A DNA stretch of 64,000 bases from Acidovorax sp. sic0104 (GTDB taxonomy: Bacteria > Pseudomonadota > Gammaproteobacteria > Burkholderiales > Burkholderiaceae_C). The stretch lies in assembly GCF_019219095.1 (NCBI RefSeq), contig NZ_JAHUWH010000009.1, positions 1-64,000 of the forward strand, written 5' to 3'. The notes beneath the pieces were generated by a model. That model did no database searches, was not told the DNA's origin, and was given only the letters and a program-made list of their open reading frames with translations. The position numbers and the translations under genes are program-made. Shown piece after piece: positions 61,060 to 64,000 of the stretch (the first letter of the stretch is position 1; the number at the start of each line of letters is the position of its first letter).

Positions 61060-62562
61060 TCAGGTCAGCGCATCCCAGAGGTGAAGCAGGGCATCCTCCG
61101 GCTGGTCAGTGCAGAAAGGCGGGGAGCCGAAGCGCATCGTCCAGGACTGGGTGTCGGTGAATGCCGGCCAGCCCGGGTCGCCCGACACGGCGAACTGCGC
61201 CCACGCCCGGTGCATGGTCTCGGACAAGGCCACCGGCGGCTGCGCAACGGTGAACTCCAGCCCCTGCGGCGTGTCGAGGTTGGCAAAGACAAAGGGCAGC
61301 TCCACCGCATGTGCAGCCCCCAGTCGGCCACGCGCCTGAGGCGACGGCCATTCGAAGCTGTATCGATGGGCCCCGCCCGCCCAGCGCGCCGCCAGGCGTG
61401 CGATGCCCAAGGCCGGCACCCGGTAGTAGTGATCGGCCTGCAACGCAGCCAGCAGCGCTCCCGGTGTCGCCCGACCGCCGTCCACGCTGGTGCGGTAGGC
61501 GGCCACCAGCGCGGCGGGCAGTTCGGCATCTTGTGCAAACGCATCGACGTGCGAGGGCGTGGCGTCGTCCCACAGCCCCGTGGGCACGTGGTACAGGCGC
61601 ATCTCGTCGGCATTGCTTCCCACCAGCACCCGCAGCGCGCTCGCCTGCCCGGGGTGGGCGGCCCAGCACCGGTGCATGGCCTGCAACGGCGGCACGGACA
61701 GCACCTCGCCATCCACCACGGGCCGCAGCGGAAAGAACTGGCGCCCGCCCAGGCCCAAGCGGCGGCGCAGCGCCGGGTCGATGGCCAGGCGATGCACGGC
61801 CTGCAGCACCGCGGCAAGAGGTGCGTGCGCCAGCGCGTCAAGCTGGGGCGCCACTCCCGCCAGCGCTGCGACGGCTTCGCGGGCTGCTGCGGACTCCTGC
61901 AGTGTCTGGCAGGCCACGCTGGGGCTTTGCAGGATGGCCCGCTGGAACAAACCCAGCGTTTGCGGCATGCCCAGCAGGCAGGCCAGCGCACCTGCGCCGG
62001 CAGACTGGCCCATCACCGTAACTTGGCCCGCGTCGCCACCCCAGGCAGCGATGTGCTGCTGCACCCAGCGCAGGGCCGCCACGATGTCGAGCAGGCCGCG
62101 GTTGGCCGGCGCGCCAGGCATGTGCAGGAAGCCGTCGATGCCCAGGCGGTATTGCACCGACACGAACACCACGCCCTGCCGCGCCCATGCGGCGCCGTCA
62201 TAGAGCGGGTCGCTGGCCGCGCCACGAAAGAAGCCACCGCCGTGGACCCACACCATCACGGGCAGCGGACCCGCCCTGTCTGCGGGCGCCCAGATATTGA
62301 GCGCCAGGCAGTCCGGCCCGCCCACCACGGGCGTGTGCGCGTGCGCCACGCGCGGCAATTGCGGTGCGGCGGGCGCGAATGCCAGCGCGTCGCGCACGCC
62401 CTGCCACGCCGGCTGCGGCACGGGCGCCTGGAAACGCAGCGGGCCGAACGGCGCCTGGGCATACCGAATGCCCTTGAACATATGCAGCCCCGCCTGCACA
62501 CAGCCCCGCAGGCACCCGCCATGGGCCAGGGTGACTTCGTGGTGCCCGGCAATCCCGGTCAT
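61060..62562 (-). CDS. Type-B carboxylesterase
   Basis: The 500-residue alpha/beta hydrolase has the oxyanion block VMVWVHGGGFFRGAASDPLY, the nucleophile QVTVMGQSAGAGALACLLGM, and acid/base elements later (NADEMRLYHVP; ELPFVFANLDTP). A carboxylesterase hydrolyses carboxylic esters; the substrate is unknown. ATG 62562 overlaps the stop of the Bug receptor gene (ATGA), so the two are translationally coupled and likely serve one pathway, uptake of a carboxylate and hydrolysis of its ester. No signal peptide is evident, so it is cytoplasmic. Confidence 0.9.
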   Translation of the reverse strand: MTGIAGHHEVTLAHGGCLRGCVQAGLHMFKGIRYAQAPFGPLRFQAPVPQPAWQGVRDALAFAPAAPQLPRVAHAHTPVVGGPDCLALNIWAPADRAGPLPVMVWVHGGGFFRGAASDPLYDGAAWARQGVVFVSVQYRLGIDGFLHMPGAPANRGLLDIVAALRWVQQHIAAWGGDAGQVTVMGQSAGAGALACLLGMPQTLGLFQRAILQSPSVACQTLQESAAAREAVAALAGVAPQLDALAHAPLAAVLQAVHRLAIDPALRRRLGLGGRQFFPLRPVVDGEVLSVPPLQAMHRCWAAHPGQASALRVLVGSNADEMRLYHVPTGLWDDATPSHVDAFAQDAELPAALVAAYRTSVDGGRATPGALLAALQADHYYRVPALGIARLAARWAGGAHRYSFEWPSPQARGRLGAAHAVELPFVFANLDTPQGLEFTVAQPPVALSETMHRAWAQFAVSGDPGWPAFTDTQSWTMRFGSPPFCTDQPEDALLHLWDALT

Positions 62563-63563
62563 TCGGTGGCCAGACCCAGCTTGTCGATCAGCGGGCGCCA
62601 CACGGCGGCGTCGCGCTCGGTCCATGTGCGCACTTCGCGCGGCGTGCTGCCCGTGAGGCTCACGTTCATGGCCTCGAAGCGGCTCTTGTACTGCGCGTCT
62701 CCACGGCATTTTTCGGTGGCGGCGTTCAGGCGGCCCAGCAACTCGGGCGGCGTGCCGGCGCGCGCCACCACGGCGATCCACGAAGGCCGCGCCAGGTCGG
62801 CTGCGGCGGGCAGCGCTTCGGCGATGGTGGGCACATCCGGCAGCAGCGGCGAGCGCTGCGCGCCGAACACGGCCAACGCCGTCAGCTTGCCGGCCTTGAC
62901 CTGCGCAGCCGCCGTGCCCATCACCAGGGTCATCGCCTGGATCTGTTGGCCCATGAGCGCGGTGAGCCCCGCGCCTTCGCCGACGAAGGGCACGTGCGTG
63001 CCAGGCGCGCCCATTTTGTCCAGCAGCGCGGAAGTGAGCAGGTGCGCCGGGCTGCCCTTGCCCGGCGAGCCGAAGTTGACGCCGCCCGGCGTGGCGCGCG
63101 CCAGCCTGTCCAGTTCCTGCAGCCGCGCGATGCCGCTGCCCGCCGGAACGGCCAGCACCAGCGGCGAGGTGCCGAGCACGGCCACGCCATCGAAGTCCGC
63201 CAGCGGGTCGTACGGACGCTGGCGGTACACATAAGGCGTGATCGTCATCTGCGACATGCCGATGCTCATGAGCGTGTAGCCATCGGCCGGCTGGCCCTTG
63301 AGAAAGTTGACCGCCAGGATGCCGTTGGCGCCCGGCTTGTTCTGCACCACCACGGCCTGGCCCAGCTCGCGCGCCGCGCAGTCGGCCCAGACACGCGTCA
63401 TCGCGTCCGACCCGCTGCCCGGCGGCTGCTGCGCCACAAGCTGGATGGGCTTGGCCGGGTAGGCGGCCGTCTGCGCATGGGCTGCGGGCGGCAGGATTGC
63501 GCAGGCCAGCAGCGCAGCGGCCGCAGCCTTGCTGCGGGTGCGGGGAGTGCGAAAGTGCGTCAT
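62559..63563 (-). CDS. Bug-family tripartite tricarboxylate transport receptor
   Basis: The 334-residue periplasmic receptor has a signal peptide (SKAAAAALLACAILPPAAHA, then QTAAYPAKPIQLVAQQPPGS) and VVVQNKPGANGILAVNFLKG as in other Bug proteins. It starts at ATG 63563. It lies 83 bases after the TetR gene on the same strand and overlaps the carboxylesterase gene by four bases. Its ligand is unknown. Confidence 0.9.
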   Translation of the reverse strand: MTHFRTPRTRSKAAAAALLACAILPPAAHAQTAAYPAKPIQLVAQQPPGSGSDAMTRVWADCAARELGQAVVVQNKPGANGILAVNFLKGQPADGYTLMSIGMSQMTITPYVYRQRPYDPLADFDGVAVLGTSPLVLAVPAGSGIARLQELDRLARATPGGVNFGSPGKGSPAHLLTSALLDKMGAPGTHVPFVGEGAGLTALMGQQIQAMTLVMGTAAAQVKAGKLTALAVFGAQRSPLLPDVPTIAEALPAAADLARPSWIAVVARAGTPPELLGRLNAATEKCRGDAQYKSRFEAMNVSLTGSTPREVRTWTERDAAVWRPLIDKLGLATE

Positions 63564-63645
63564 GGAATGTCTCCTGTTGGTGGTATGCGGGACCGCGCAG
63601 ACAGCGCAAGGCACGCCCCGCAGCGGCGGGGCCGTGAGAACGGGT

Positions 63646-64000
63646 TCAGGTCCGCGGTGCGCGCCGCCGCGTGGGGCGCGCCGCAGGCAGCGCGGCGGCG
63701 TTGCAGCGGCTCGCGATCAGGCCCGCCAGGCATTGCAGCTGGGCCTGCGGCCCGGCTGCAGGCGCATCGGGGAACAACTGCAGCAGACCCATGCCGCGCA
63801 GCGTGGAAAACACCAGCCCGAGGAAAGCCTCGCGATCCGGCGCCGCAGCCAGCTCGGGGAATGCATCGAAGAAGCCATCGCGCATCTGCGCGTTGATCTG
63901 CTGGCGAAGCTGCGCAATATGGCCCAGCACCTCGGGCTGATTGCGGCAGCCCAGGTAGATGTTCCAGGCGACGATGAAGCGGGGCTGCGCATAGATCAGG
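63646..64000 (-). CDS. TetR-family regulator, C-terminal part (runs off right edge)
   Basis: The frame enters from the right edge (reading LIYAQPRFIVAWNIYLG just inside the window) and ends at 63646. The visible 117 residues are the helical C-terminal domain of a TetR-like protein, with INAQMRDGFFDAFPELAAAP and PDREAFLGLVFSTLRGMGLL. The helix-turn-helix is outside the window, so the family call rests on context and the helical pattern. It precedes the Bug receptor and carboxylesterase genes on the same strand. Confidence 0.65.
   Translation of the reverse strand, partial: LIYAQPRFIVAWNIYLGCRNQPEVLGHIAQLRQQINAQMRDGFFDAFPELAAAPDREAFLGLVFSTLRGMGLLQLFPDAPAAGPQAQLQCLAGLIASRCNAAALPAARPTRRRAPRT

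Overview
The window is GC-rich, gene-dense DNA from a betaproteobacterium. It most resembles a Comamonadaceae genome of the Acidovorax type. The reasons are tripartite-tricarboxylate (Bug-family) binding proteins, many LysR/TetR/GntR regulators next to acyl-CoA and amino-acid genes, a split methionine synthase fragment, a minCDE cluster, and short dispersed intergenic repeats of the 'AGCTATC / AGCGCTTG' kind typical of that family. This placement is inference from gene content and repeat style, not from a database match. No tRNA, rRNA, CRISPR array, integrase, transposase or phage gene was seen; the region looks like ordinary chromosome.

Layout. 1-7.0 kb: edge fragment, two small membrane proteins, a secreted SH3-like protein, the tRNA-modification genes trhP and ttcA, and the homocysteine-binding domain of methionine synthase. 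7.0-12.8 kb: an RRM protein preceded by a small gene and a long leader, recQ, a threonine dehydratase, a 49-residue membrane protein and queC. 12.8-18.4 kb: a repeat-rich gap, pckG with a long leader that can form alternative hairpins, a membrane protein, a LysR regulator, a phosphoesterase and a universal stress protein. 18.4-20.8 kb: two fasciclin-domain genes behind three tandem 10-bp dyads, then a TetR regulator. 20.8-30.2 kb: an ArgP-like regulator divergent from a DadA-type D-amino-acid dehydrogenase, then metabolic singletons (FMN reductase, DUF218, an alpha/beta hydrolase lacking its nucleophile serine, flavin reductase, MOSC, FUSC, VOC). 30.3-32.3 kb: minCDE. 32.4-35.8 kb: secreted protein, L,D-transpeptidase, EamA exporter, phosphatidylserine synthase. 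36-43.4 kb: acyl-CoA synthetase, Bug receptor, acetoacetyl-CoA synthetase, and a TetR regulator followed by a 37-residue microprotein and an alpha/beta hydrolase. 43.4-51.1 kb: BCCT transporter, UbiH/UbiM-type hydroxylase, PPM1-like methyltransferase, zinc-ribbon protein, pyrimidine permease. 51.1-55.5 kb: acetyl-CoA hydrolase/transferase, solitary ABC binding protein, thioesterase, cobalamin adenosyltransferase. 55.6-64 kb: two divergent EF-hand proteins, a five-gene GntR-polar-amino-acid ABC operon, then carboxylesterase, Bug receptor and an edge-truncated TetR gene.

How it works together. Most units are small and carry local regulators: TetR with hydrolase, GntR with amino-acid ABC transporter, TetR with Bug receptor and esterase, ArgP-like regulator with amino-acid dehydrogenase. 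The cis-elements are the most interesting part. An 18-bp dyad is shared by the 41.5-kb TetR promoter and the microprotein-hydrolase operon. A shared 'AGGGTTAACCCT box + terminator-like hairpin 28 nt before the ATG' leader precedes both the acetyl-CoA hydrolase and the neighbouring binding-protein gene. There is a possible RNA switch in the pckG leader and a triple operator before the fasciclin genes. No clearly novel multi-gene defence or mobile system is present.
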